From Desulfosarcina alkanivorans (lineage in GTDB: Bacteria; Desulfobacterota; Desulfobacteria; Desulfobacterales; Desulfosarcinaceae): a stretch of 64,000 bases of DNA. The notes beneath the pieces were generated by a model. That model saw only the letters and a program-made list of their open reading frames with translations. It searched no databases and was not told the DNA's origin. Shown here in pieces: positions 47,620-58,590 of this stretch (positions within the stretch are counted from its first letter, which is position 1; every line of letters begins with the position of its first letter). A program made the translations under genes and the position numbers. The stretch is from NCBI RefSeq assembly GCF_009688945.1, contig NZ_AP021874.1:5518001-5582000 (forward strand). The letters run 5' to 3'.

Positions 47620-49023
47620 TCACAGCCATTGACGGATGTCGACAAATTTGCCGGCCACCGCCGCGGCCGCCGCCATTTCGGGACTGACCAGGTGGGTGCG
47701 GCCCCCTTTTCCCTGGCGTCCTTCGAAATTACGGTTGGACGTGGAGGCACAACGCTGCCGGGGCCTCAGCTGGTCCGGGTTCATCCCCAGGCACATGCTG
47801 CACCCGGCATAGCGCCATTGTCCGCCGGCCGCCTTGAAGATGCGGTCCAGCCCTTCGGCTTCGGCCTGAAGCCGAACCTGGTGGGACCCGGGAACCACCA
47901 GCAGTTCCACGCGGTCGGCCTTTCTTCGTCCGTCCAGGACGGCGGCGGCCTGACGCAGGTCTTCGATCCGGGAATTGGTGCAGCTGCCGATGAAAACCAC
48001 GTCCAGGGGGACATCGGTGAGCCGGGTCCCGGGCGTGAGGCCCATGTAATCCAGGGCTTTTTCCACATCCTGTGGGCTGTATCCCCCGGCATTCTGCGGA
48101 AAGGGCACCGGCTGGTCCACATCCACCACCATGCCGGGGTTGGTTCCCCAGGTGACCTGTGGCTTGATGCGGGTCGCGTCGATGGTCAGGGTCTGGTCGA
48201 AATGGGCATCCGCATCGCTGGGCAGGCTGCGCCAGTAGGCCAGTGCAGCGTCCAGGGCATCGCCGGTGGGGGCATAGGCCCGCTCCCGGCCGGTGATGTA
48301 GTTGAAGGTGGTGTCATCGGGGGCGATCAGGCCGGCACGCGCACCGGCTTCGATGCTCATGTTGCAGATCGTCATGCGGCCCTCCATGGACAGGCCGCTT
48401 ACGGCTTCACCGCAGTACTCCAAAACATGCCCGGAACCGCCGGCGGTGCCCATGGTGCCGATCATCTTCAAGACCATATCCTTGGACGAAATATGCGCAC
48501 CGGGCCGACCGGTGAATTCCACCCGATAAGACCGGGGCTTTTTCTGAACCAGGGTCTGGGTCACCAGCACGTGCTCCACCTCGGACGTGCCGATGCCGAA
48601 GGCCAGCGCTCCGAAAGCGCCGTGGGTGGACGTGTGGGAGTCGCCGCATACGATGGTCAGTCCCGGCAGGGTAATGCCCAGTTCCGGGCCGATCACATGC
48701 ACGATGCCCTGGCGATCGTCTCCCAGCCCGAACAGCCGGACACCGTAGGCATCGCAATTGTGCTGCAGGGCCTCCACCTGGGCCCTGGAGGTGTCATCCG
48801 CGATGTCCATGCGGTCTTCGGTGGTGGGCACATTGTGATCCATGGTGGAAAAGGTCAGGTCCGGCCGGCGGATCTTTCGTCCCGACAGCCGCAGCCCGTC
48901 AAAGGCCTGCGGGCTGGTCACCTCGTGCACCAGGTGACGGTCGATGTACAGGAGGCTGGATCCGTCCGGCAGTTCGCGTACCACGTGGGTTGCCCAGATT
49001 TTCTCGAACAAGGTCTTTCCCAT
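47620..49023 (-). CDS. leuC: 3-isopropylmalate dehydratase large subunit
   Basis: A 467-residue aconitase-family protein. Iron-sulfur ligands are in FIGSCTNSRIEDL and CSMCLGMNPD; further signatures are DRHLVHEVTSPQAFDGLR and VCGDSHTSTHGAFGALAFGIG. Together with LeuD it forms the isomerase of leucine synthesis. The ATG at 49023 removes a 40-residue extension with no aconitase similarity. It is divergent from ilvB across a 317-nt control region. Confidence 0.97.
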   Translation of the reverse strand: MGKTLFEKIWATHVVRELPDGSSLLYIDRHLVHEVTSPQAFDGLRLSGRKIRRPDLTFSTMDHNVPTTEDRMDIADDTSRAQVEALQHNCDAYGVRLFGLGDDRQGIVHVIGPELGITLPGLTIVCGDSHTSTHGAFGALAFGIGTSEVEHVLVTQTLVQKKPRSYRVEFTGRPGAHISSKDMVLKMIGTMGTAGGSGHVLEYCGEAVSGLSMEGRMTICNMSIEAGARAGLIAPDDTTFNYITGRERAYAPTGDALDAALAYWRSLPSDADAHFDQTLTIDATRIKPQVTWGTNPGMVVDVDQPVPFPQNAGGYSPQDVEKALDYMGLTPGTRLTDVPLDVVFIGSCTNSRIEDLRQAAAVLDGRRKADRVELLVVPGSHQVRLQAEAEGLDRIFKAAGGQWRYAGCSMCLGMNPDQLRPRQRCASTSNRNFEGRQGKGGRTHLVSPEMAAAAAVAGKFVDIRQWL

Positions 49024-49340
49024 GGGCTCATCTTTCTTCTTGGGTTGGGATTTTCGGGCCTGATTTGCACCGTTTAAAAAGGGTATCGGTATAACTAAAA
49101 TGACTGCATGGCCCTTGAAAGTCAAGGCAATGAACCAACCCACGGCTTGCCTTTTTTCAATAACGGGTTACATTGGCTAGACAAGCCGGGTGGTCCAGCC
49201 CCGCCAGCATGGCCGGCGGGTTTGGTTGCAGGCGCATTGGCCGGACCCAATCCCATCATTGAATCCTCCTGTCACGACGAAGCCCGGCATCCACCGAACC
49301 GCTGCACAGTAATCAATGCCCACAGAAGGGAAGATCAGAT
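49024..49340. other. Divergent control region between leuC and ilvB
   Basis: 317 nt separating the leucine and isoleucine-valine genes. A GC-rich hairpin with arms CCCGCC (49200-49205) and GGCGGG (49215-49220) followed by TTTGG could be an attenuator for ilvB, but no leader peptide rich in branched-chain codons was recognised. Promoters for both directions presumably lie here; none is clear. Confidence 0.45.
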
Positions 49341-51068
49341 ATGAAAGGCACGGAACTGGTCCTCAAGGCGCTGGTCGACAACGGCGTAAAATTCATTTTC
49401 GGCTATACCGGCGGTGCCATCATGCCCATTTTTGACGCAATGGAGAAGCAGACGGCCCTGTCGTTCATCATGTCGCGGCACGAACAGGGGGCGGTTTTCA
49501 TGGCCCAGGGCATATCCCGCGCCTCCCTGTCCACATCCCACCCCCGCACCGGTGTGTGCATGGCCACATCGGGCCCCGGCGCCATGAACCTGGTCACCGG
49601 TATTGCCGATGCCAACATGGATTCGGTGCCGGTGCTGGCCGTCACCGGTCAGGTCGCCACCGGTGTGATCGCAACGGATGCGTTTCAGGAAAGCGATGTG
49701 GTGGGCGTGATGATGCCGCTGACCAAACAGACCTATATGCCCCTTTCCGTGGAGGAAATTGAAACCACGATTCACGAGGCCATGTATGTGGCCTCGAGCG
49801 GGCGCGGCGGCCCGGTGGTCGTCGACATTCCCAAGGATGTCCAGCTTCAGGAAACGGACAGCGTGTGTACCTTCGATCCCCGATCCTGTGAGCCGCAGCT
49901 GCCGGGTTTTTTCTACTCGCCTTCGGTGGACAGGGACGCCTTGGAGCGGGCCGTCGATATGATCAACCGCAGCGAGCGGCCCATCATTCTTTGCGGCCAC
50001 GGCGTCATTTCCAGCAATGCCGGGCAGAAACTGCAGGCCTTTGCCGAAAAGGCCCACATCCCGGTGGCCTTTACGCTGCACGGACTGTCGGCGCTGCCGG
50101 TGGATCACCCGGTGAGCCTGGGCATGGTGGGGATGCACGGAACCGTGGAAGCCAATCGCGCCCTGATGAACGCCGATCTGATCGTTTCCCTGGGCATGCG
50201 CTTCGATGACCGGGTCACCGGCAACCTGAACGATTTCGCCCGCGGGGCCAGGGTGATCCATGTTGAAATCGATCCGTCCGAGATCGATAAGAACGTCAAA
50301 ACATCCGTGTTCCTCAATGCAGACGTGGCCCAAGTCCTCAATCTTCTTGACCGGAACCCGACCCTGGTTTCCAGGCCGCGCAGCCGGTGGTTCGCCCAGA
50401 TCGAGGCCTTTCGCCTGGAGATTGCCGACCGGATCCGAAAGGAGATCGATGCGGGCGTCGGCCGGGAGGGACAATTGCTGGTCAAGACCATCGTCAGCCG
50501 GCTGTCCGGGCTGACCGGGGGAAAAGATCTCATTGTCGGCGACGTGGGGCAGCATCAGATGATTCTGGCCCGGTTTTACAATTTCCAGACCGTCAACAGC
50601 TGGTTTACATCGGGCGGCGCCGGAACCATGGGCTGCAGCCTGCCCATGGCCATCGGCGTCAAGCTGGCCCGGCCTGACGAACGCGTGTGGTCGGTGAGCG
50701 GCGACGGCGGCTTCCAGATGAACATCCAGGAACTGGGAACCATCATGGAACATGATATCGATGTAAAAATCATCCTCATGAACAACGGATACCTGGGCAT
50801 GGTGCGCCAATGGCAGACCCTGTTTTACGACGGCCGCTATGCCGGGACGCCCATGAAAAACCCCGATTACGGGGCCATTGCCGGTGCCTACGGCATCCCC
50901 TACCTGAAGGTTTCCAGCCTGGAACAGGTGGACAGTGCCATCCGGGCGGCGATCGACCGCGATGGGGCGTTCATGCTCGAGTTCCTGTGCGATCCCAGCG
51001 AAATTATTCTGCCCATGGTGCCGGCCGGCGGCGGTTATAAGGACATGATCATCTCCAGCCCCTTATGA
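49341..51068 (+). CDS. ilvB: Acetolactate synthase large (catalytic) subunit
   Basis: A 575-residue thiamine-diphosphate enzyme. The catalytic glutamate is Glu48 (RHEQGA), the pyrophosphate and Mg site is GDGGFQMNIQEL with a following NN, and FAD-binding segments such as SLGMRFDDRVTGN are present. It condenses pyruvate to acetolactate, or pyruvate plus 2-ketobutyrate, the first committed step to valine, leucine and isoleucine. The TLFYDGRYAGTP segment is typical of the biosynthetic (not fermentative) form. GAAGGGAAG precedes the ATG. The regulatory subunit follows after 114 nt. Confidence 0.97.
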   Translation: MKGTELVLKALVDNGVKFIFGYTGGAIMPIFDAMEKQTALSFIMSRHEQGAVFMAQGISRASLSTSHPRTGVCMATSGPGAMNLVTGIADANMDSVPVLAVTGQVATGVIATDAFQESDVVGVMMPLTKQTYMPLSVEEIETTIHEAMYVASSGRGGPVVVDIPKDVQLQETDSVCTFDPRSCEPQLPGFFYSPSVDRDALERAVDMINRSERPIILCGHGVISSNAGQKLQAFAEKAHIPVAFTLHGLSALPVDHPVSLGMVGMHGTVEANRALMNADLIVSLGMRFDDRVTGNLNDFARGARVIHVEIDPSEIDKNVKTSVFLNADVAQVLNLLDRNPTLVSRPRSRWFAQIEAFRLEIADRIRKEIDAGVGREGQLLVKTIVSRLSGLTGGKDLIVGDVGQHQMILARFYNFQTVNSWFTSGGAGTMGCSLPMAIGVKLARPDERVWSVSGDGGFQMNIQELGTIMEHDIDVKIILMNNGYLGMVRQWQTLFYDGRYAGTPMKNPDYGAIAGAYGIPYLKVSSLEQVDSAIRAAIDRDGAFMLEFLCDPSEIILPMVPAGGGYKDMIISSPL

Positions 51069-51182
51069 ATCGGAACGACAAACTGCATGCACCAGCGGCT
51101 AAACACCAATTTCCAGATCAATTCCAAATCGCAATGTCCAGATCTCAAATAAGACACTAACCTACTGTACCGGGAGAATTCG

Positions 51183-51671
51183 ATGACAACCACTGCCCCC
51201 ATGAAGCGACGGGCCATCCTGGCGTTCATGCTCGACCGGCCGGGCGTGCTCAACAAAATCGCCATGCTGATCCGGCGCAAGATGTACAATGTCGAAACCC
51301 TGACCGTGTGCAAGACCACCCAGCCCGGCACCAGCCGAATGACCATCACCCTGCGCGAGGACAGCGACGACAAAATGCGCCAGGTGATCAAGCAGATCGA
51401 AAAAAGTACCGAGGTGATTTCCGCCAGGGAACTGGACATGAATGAAAGCTTCTGGCGGGAAGTGGCCATCGTCAAATTGGAAGCGGATGAGGGACGCCTG
51501 GAGACGCTCAAAAGGACATACCCGTTTGAAACCCTGGACAGCCAGGGCAATGGGTGTTTCATCGTTCAGGTCACCGGCACCTCTCAGTTGATCGATGATT
51601 TTTTGAAGGATGCGGGAAGCGACAGCATCATCGACGTGGCGAGATCGGGGTTCACGGCGATGGAGAAGTAA
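51183..51671 (+). CDS. ilvN: Acetolactate synthase small (regulatory) subunit
   Basis: A 162-residue protein with the N-terminal ACT domain (ILAFMLDRPGVLNKIAMLIRR, YNVETLTV) that binds valine for feedback control, and the C-terminal AHAS-specific domain (LETLKRTYPFETLDSQ, FIVQVTG). It activates and regulates the large subunit. GGGAG precedes the ATG. The spacers on both sides contain degenerate tandem words (CCAAATCGCAATGTCCAGA-like before, GGATTCAAGGGGTCGGGGG-like after). Confidence 0.96.
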   Translation: MTTTAPMKRRAILAFMLDRPGVLNKIAMLIRRKMYNVETLTVCKTTQPGTSRMTITLREDSDDKMRQVIKQIEKSTEVISARELDMNESFWREVAIVKLEADEGRLETLKRTYPFETLDSQGNGCFIVQVTGTSQLIDDFLKDAGSDSIIDVARSGFTAMEK

Positions 51672-51786
51672 AAAAGGATTCAAGGGGTCGGGGGTTCAGG
51701 GGGGTCACGTGTGATGCGTAAATTGGAAGCCTTGATTATGAACCACGCCGCACTTTGAGCTTAACTTTGCCTCAAAAGGAATAGCC

Positions 51787-53466
<1,680 letters not shown>

Positions 53467-54179
53467 AACAGGAGGGGTTGTCGTTCGTTCGATGTCTGCG
53501 AACCCTTTTATCCAGGTCAATGCGAAGTACTTTCATGGTTGAGCCGTCTTCAGCGATGGCTTCTTGTGCTCGACTCGTCGAAATAGCGCGAGGGTTCCAT
53601 TACGCATTTTGATTCTGGCGGGGGGGCAACACCTGTGTAAAAGCCCATCTTTTCGAAACCTTTGACAAGGAGGTCCGGAGGGCACTACTCATAATTGTTC
53701 ACGATTTGCCTGAACTTCGGGACATCCTATATCTCGGAATGTAATCCCAACCTGTTTGGCTTTTTTACCGACCCCAACATCTTGATTTCTTCCAAAACCA
53801 AGTCCGTCGCCAAGTCATGGCAAGAAAGCACACGAAACGGTGAGGGTCGTTTTTGTGAGATAGACACAGCGTAATTGAATGGCCATGAAAATTTCTGCTG
53901 ATCGTCTGAAAAGCATCTATCCCAGCGTTTGACAAGATTACGGATCGAAAGGTACTCTCAATGCATCTGAGTTAGGCTGATTTGTTTTTTGGAACATTCT
54001 TTTGAAGAAAATGACATGCTGCAACAAAAATTCAAGCTCAAATTCACTCTGAGTGCACTTTTTTAGTGGCCTTTTTATAGTTTCTGCTTATCCACCTGGC
54101 TATGAGTCTTAAGCAGCTCCGAATCCTTTCACATTTATCGTTTATTCCATCTACTCAACTGATTTGTAGGGATATTTGA
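53467..54179. other. AT-richer spacer before the cyclase/AAA/TPR gene
   Basis: 713 nt with no ORF of meaningful length and clearly lower GC than the flanking ilv genes. Frames on the minus strand around 53540-53680 (KGFEKMGFYTGVAPPPESK) could be remnants of a decayed gene, but stops interrupt them. No transposase or terminal repeat is recognised. It probably includes the promoter for the signalling gene at 54180. Confidence 0.4.
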
Positions 54180-57100
54180 ATGAAATGCCAAGAGTGCCGG
54201 ATTGAAAACCCCTCGGAAGCCCTGTTCTGCATGAAATGCGGGGAAAAACTGAAACGAAAATGTTCTCACTGTGGCACCGTATGTCCGGAAGATGCTCTCT
54301 TCTGCATGAAATGCGGAAAAAGGCTGGATTCCCAGGCTCCCACTGACGAAGGACCACAGGAGGATATTGCAATCGAGGCCGAGCGCAGGCAGTTGACGGT
54401 GATGTTCTGTGATTTGGTGGATTCCAGCTCTTTATCGGAACAACTGGATCCCGAGGATCTGCGCCATGTGATTCAGGCATATCAGGAAACCTGCGGCAAG
54501 GTCATCCGCCGTTTCGAGGGAAACATCACCCAGTACCTGGGGGATGGTCTGCTGGTTTACTTTGGTTATCCACAGGCACACGAGGACGATCCCCAGCGGG
54601 CCGCCCGTGCAGGCCTGGGTATTGTCGAAGCCATTACCCGCCAAAACCCTCAACACTATGAGAAATGGGGTGTGGAACTGGCGGTCCGAATCGGGATCCA
54701 TACCGGACTGGTGGTCGCCGGAGAGATGGGATATGGCGACACGCGCGAGCGACTGGCCATGGGTGAGACGCCCAACATTGCCGCACGTCTGCAGAACGAG
54801 GCCGATCCCAACACTGTTGTGATCAGTGCGGCGACGCATCGATTGATTGAGGACTTTTTTGCTTGCCAACAACTGGACACCCTTGTCCTGAAAGGATTTT
54901 CCAAACCGGTTGGTGTTTGTCAGCTGCACCAGGAGAGCTCGGCCCGAAGTCGCCTTGATACCGAGGTTTCAACCGGGTCAACGCCCCTGGTTGGCCGGGA
55001 TCAGGAGCTTGGCCTTCTCTTCGAACGCTGGGAACAGATCGAAGAAGGCATGGGACAAGTCGTGTTGCTCAGCGGTGAGGCCGGCGTCGGCAAATCACGC
55101 CTTGTACAGGCGATGAAAGAGCATGTTGCGCAGGACCCGAAGGCGTGGCTGACACCATGCCAGTGTTCACCCTACCACCAGAACAGCGCGTTTTATCCGG
55201 TGCTCGACCTGCTCGAGCGGATCGTCCTGCAATTCGAGCGGGGTGATGACCCAGCGAAGAAACTGAGCCGTTTGGAAGGCTTCCTGGTACAGTACGGAAT
55301 TCCCCACGCAGAAATGGTACCGTTGTTCGCCGATCTATTGTCGATACCGCTGAACGATAAATATACACCATCCAAACTGTCGCCCGAACGGCAAAAACAG
55401 CTCGTCCTTCAATCCATTCTGGGTGTTATGTTGGAAATCGCCAACAGGCAGCCCCTGCTGCTGGTTATGGAAGATTTACATTGGGCTGATCCCACCACAC
55501 TGGAATTTTTGAATCTTCTCGTAGACCAGATTCCCACGACCCGGATTTTCGCCCTCTTTACTTTTCGTCCGGACTTCAGCCCTCCATGGAGCGGCCGCGC
55601 CCACTTGTCCCATCCGACGTTGCGTCGTCTGACCCGGAAACAAGCTGCCATTATGATTCAAAACGTCGCCGGGGGAAAGCTGCTTCCGGCCGTGGTGCTC
55701 GAGCAGATCGTGGAAAAGACCGATGGGGTGCCGCTGTTCGTGGAGGAGTTGACCAAGATGGTACTGGAATCGGGGCTGTTAGTAGAGAGAGGCGAGAGCT
55801 ACGAACTGGCCGGACCGCTTCCCCCCCTGGCGATTCCCACTACGCTGCAGGATTCCCTGACGGCGCGGCTGGACCGCCTGGCCTCGGCCAAGGAGATTGC
55901 GCAGCTAAGCGCTATTCTGGGCAGGGAGTTTTCTTATGAAATGCTGCAGGCGGTATCGTTTTTGAACGAACAATCATTGCAGCAAGGGCTGAACCAGCTA
56001 GTGGAAGCCGAACTGCTGTACCAGCGCGGCATACCACCGAAGGCTACATATGTTTTCAAGCATGCGTTAATCCAGGAGACTGCCTACCAGTCGTTGCTAA
56101 AAGGCACTCGTCAACAATACCACCAACGGATTGCCGGCATTCTGGTCGGGGAATTTGCCGAGACGGTCGCCACCAAGCCGGAACTGGTCGCGCATCATTA
56201 CACAGAGGCAGGACTGGGAGAACAGGCCATACCTTTCTGGCTGCAAGCTGGCCAGCGCGCCATGCAGCGCTCTGCCAATGAAGAAGCCATCGCCCACCTG
56301 ACGCGTGGACTGAATGTGCTCAAGGAACTGCCGAAGTCTCCCCAACGTGACCAACAGGAACTACCGCTGCAAATGGCCCTGGGATCGGCGCTGATAGTCT
56401 CCAGAGGATATGCTGTTGCGGAGGTGGAGGCGACTTACAACAAGGCGCTGGAGCTTTGCGGGAGGATTGGCGATACACCTGAGGTCGTGCCGGTGTTGTT
56501 CGCACTGGGAAGATATTACTATGTATTCCGGGCAGAGTATCAGATAGCGCACGATTTAGGAAAGCGGCTGTTGAAGCTGGCCCAGGAGCACGACGATGCG
56601 GCAGCCTTGATGATGGCCCACACGGTGTTAGGGATCACATCGTTTTGGGCAGCACAATATACAGCCTCCCGAGAGCATGTCGAGAAGGCCCTGGTCCTCT
56701 TTGACATGGGGAGCCACCAAGATCGAGACTTCCGCTATGCGCAGGACATCAGGATTGTATGTTTCTGTTACCGGGTTTGGACGCTGTTGAATCTCGGCTA
56801 TCCGAAACAGGCTGTTGAAGCACTTAAGGAAATGGAAGCACTGAGCAACGAGCTTTTACATCCTCCTAGCACGGCACTTTTTCTCGTCACCGCCTGTATT
56901 CTCCACTATTGGTGCCATGATACTGAAAAAATTGAGGAAAATGCACGTACGTTGTTAGCATCTGCAAATCAGCATGGATTTGTTCAATGGATGTATTTTG
57001 GAACATTTTTTCTGGGATGGTCTCAGATCGAAAAAGAATCGGGGGAAGAACAAATAGCGCAACTGAGCCAGGCTGCGGCCGACTGGCAGGCGAATGGAAA

Positions 57101-57533
57101 TGAAGTCCTCTTCCCGTTTTTGCGTGGTGTTCTGGCCGATGCATACAGAACAGCAGGGATAGCTGAGAAAGGCCTAAAAGCAGTGAACGAGGCACTGGTG
57201 AAAATCGAACAGACCGGAGAGCGCCAGGAAGAAGCCAGATTGCATTGGTTGAAAGGAGAACTGCTGCTGATTCAAAATGACCGGCAAGGGCGCCAGGCCG
57301 AAGCGTGCTTTCAACAGGCGGTAGACATTGCTCACCGATATGGAGCCAAATATCAGGAATTGCAGGCGGCGGTGAGCTTGAGTCGTTTATGGCGGGCTCG
57401 TGGCAGGAAAAAAGAAGCCCAGAGCCTGCTTTCAGAGATCTATGGCTGGTTCACAGAAGGGTTTGATACGCAAAACCTGAGAGAAGCCAAGGCGCTTCTT
57501 GATGAACTGCACGAGGTAGAAGATTTGAGTTAG
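54180..57533 (+). CDS. Zinc-ribbon, nucleotidyl cyclase, AAA ATPase and TPR signalling protein
   Basis: A 1117-residue protein. Two zinc ribbons (CQECRIENPSEALFCMKCG and CSHCGTVCPEDALFCMKCG, residues 3-48) lead into a class III cyclase domain (about 60-245) with intact catalytic residues: VMFCDLVDSSSLS metal Asp, QYLGDGLLVYFG, and TPNIAARLQ Asn/Arg. An AAA_16-type ATPase (LVGRDQEL; LLSGEAGVGKSRLV Walker A at about 298-310; LLVMEDLHWADP) and long TPR repeats (about 700-1110) complete it. This architecture is a widespread bacterial cyclase-ATPase-TPR type whose input signals are mostly unknown. Codon use and flanks are AT-richer than neighbouring genes, consistent with transfer. Confidence 0.88.
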   Translation: MKCQECRIENPSEALFCMKCGEKLKRKCSHCGTVCPEDALFCMKCGKRLDSQAPTDEGPQEDIAIEAERRQLTVMFCDLVDSSSLSEQLDPEDLRHVIQAYQETCGKVIRRFEGNITQYLGDGLLVYFGYPQAHEDDPQRAARAGLGIVEAITRQNPQHYEKWGVELAVRIGIHTGLVVAGEMGYGDTRERLAMGETPNIAARLQNEADPNTVVISAATHRLIEDFFACQQLDTLVLKGFSKPVGVCQLHQESSARSRLDTEVSTGSTPLVGRDQELGLLFERWEQIEEGMGQVVLLSGEAGVGKSRLVQAMKEHVAQDPKAWLTPCQCSPYHQNSAFYPVLDLLERIVLQFERGDDPAKKLSRLEGFLVQYGIPHAEMVPLFADLLSIPLNDKYTPSKLSPERQKQLVLQSILGVMLEIANRQPLLLVMEDLHWADPTTLEFLNLLVDQIPTTRIFALFTFRPDFSPPWSGRAHLSHPTLRRLTRKQAAIMIQNVAGGKLLPAVVLEQIVEKTDGVPLFVEELTKMVLESGLLVERGESYELAGPLPPLAIPTTLQDSLTARLDRLASAKEIAQLSAILGREFSYEMLQAVSFLNEQSLQQGLNQLVEAELLYQRGIPPKATYVFKHALIQETAYQSLLKGTRQQYHQRIAGILVGEFAETVATKPELVAHHYTEAGLGEQAIPFWLQAGQRAMQRSANEEAIAHLTRGLNVLKELPKSPQRDQQELPLQMALGSALIVSRGYAVAEVEATYNKALELCGRIGDTPEVVPVLFALGRYYYVFRAEYQIAHDLGKRLLKLAQEHDDAAALMMAHTVLGITSFWAAQYTASREHVEKALVLFDMGSHQDRDFRYAQDIRIVCFCYRVWTLLNLGYPKQAVEALKEMEALSNELLHPPSTALFLVTACILHYWCHDTEKIEENARTLLASANQHGFVQWMYFGTFFLGWSQIEKESGEEQIAQLSQAAADWQANGNEVLFPFLRGVLADAYRTAGIAEKGLKAVNEALVKIEQTGERQEEARLHWLKGELLLIQNDRQGRQAEACFQQAVDIAHRYGAKYQELQAAVSLSRLWRARGRKKEAQSLLSEIYGWFTEGFDTQNLREAKALLDELHEVEDLS

Positions 57534-57672
57534 TTGGCCAGAATTAACCTGAGTTGGGGGCAGACCACGCGCAACGTTTAAAGATTAGGGAACTTAGTAA
57601 AAAATAGCCCCTTTCTTGCCTTTACACGCTCACACTTCACAGCACCAGTCGGAATAATTTCAGACTACTCAT

Positions 57673-58503
57673 CTAACCGATCCCGGCGAATACCAGCGTA
57701 ATGATGCCCACCAGCCAGCAGTAGGGGGCAAAGCGGTGCAGCTGGCCCCGGTCCACCACCCGCAGCAGGACGACGAGGGCCACCCAGCCCACCAGGGCCG
57801 AGACAATCGATCCGGCGATGATGGTGCCCATGGGGATCGTGGTATGGAGTTCGGGCGTATCCAGCCCCAGGACCAGCGCGCCGACAATGGCCGGAATGGA
57901 GAGCAGGAACGAATAGCGGCCGGCCAGTTTTCGGTCCACACCCAGAAACAGGGCCGTGGCAATGGTGGACCCGGAACGCGAAATGCCGGGCAGAATGGCC
58001 AGGCCCTGTACGGTCCCGATGATCAGGGCCTCCTTTACGGTGGCCTGACCGATGGGCCGCCCCTCGCCCCTGATCCGGCGGGTCAGCCACAGCAGTGTGC
58101 CGGTAATCAGCAGCATGCAGCCGACCACCGTGATGGAGCCGAAAAGCTGGTCGGTGATTTCTTTGAACAGCAGGCCGATGCCTGCGGTGGGAATGCTGCC
58201 CACCACGATCAGCAGGGCCATGCGGATGGACGGGTCCGCCCGGCACAACTGCATGAACCCGCCGGCCGTTTTCATTCTTCCCGGAATCTGGAACAGGGCC
58301 TTGAGAATCTCCAGGATTTCACGGTAAAAAACGATGATCACCGCCGACAGGGTCCCCACGTGCAGGCAGATGTCAAACAGCAGCTCCGGTTCCTGCAGCC
58401 CGAAGAGGTTTTGAAAAAGGACCAGGTGGCCCGAACTGCTCACCGGCAGAAATTCGGTCAGGCCCTGGATGGCGCCGAGAACGATCGCTTCGATAGAATT
58501 CAA
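57673..58503 (-). CDS. uppP: Undecaprenyl-diphosphate phosphatase
   Basis: A 276-residue integral membrane enzyme recycling the lipid carrier for peptidoglycan and other polymers. Both family motifs are present: GLTEFLPVSSSGHLVL (residues 14-29) and ILPGISRSGSTIATALF (about 168-184). The start is TTG at 58503 with GGAG seven bases upstream. It is separated from the rtcB gene by 87 nt on the same strand. Confidence 0.96.
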   Translation of the reverse strand: MNSIEAIVLGAIQGLTEFLPVSSSGHLVLFQNLFGLQEPELLFDICLHVGTLSAVIIVFYREILEILKALFQIPGRMKTAGGFMQLCRADPSIRMALLIVVGSIPTAGIGLLFKEITDQLFGSITVVGCMLLITGTLLWLTRRIRGEGRPIGQATVKEALIIGTVQGLAILPGISRSGSTIATALFLGVDRKLAGRYSFLLSIPAIVGALVLGLDTPELHTTIPMGTIIAGSIVSALVGWVALVVLLRVVDRGQLHRFAPYCWLVGIITLVFAGIG

Positions 58504-58590
58504 CAGTCAGCTCCGGATGTCTTGAGAAAAAAGGTTAAGATTGACGGATTTTTAGTTCGCCTGATATCTGCTCCGTCCTTTTTTGAACGG

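Noticed and set aside
49024..49340. Classical branched-chain leader peptide attenuator upstream of ilvB
   Set aside because: No short ORF rich in Leu/Ile/Val codons was found, and the hairpin has a weak U-tract.
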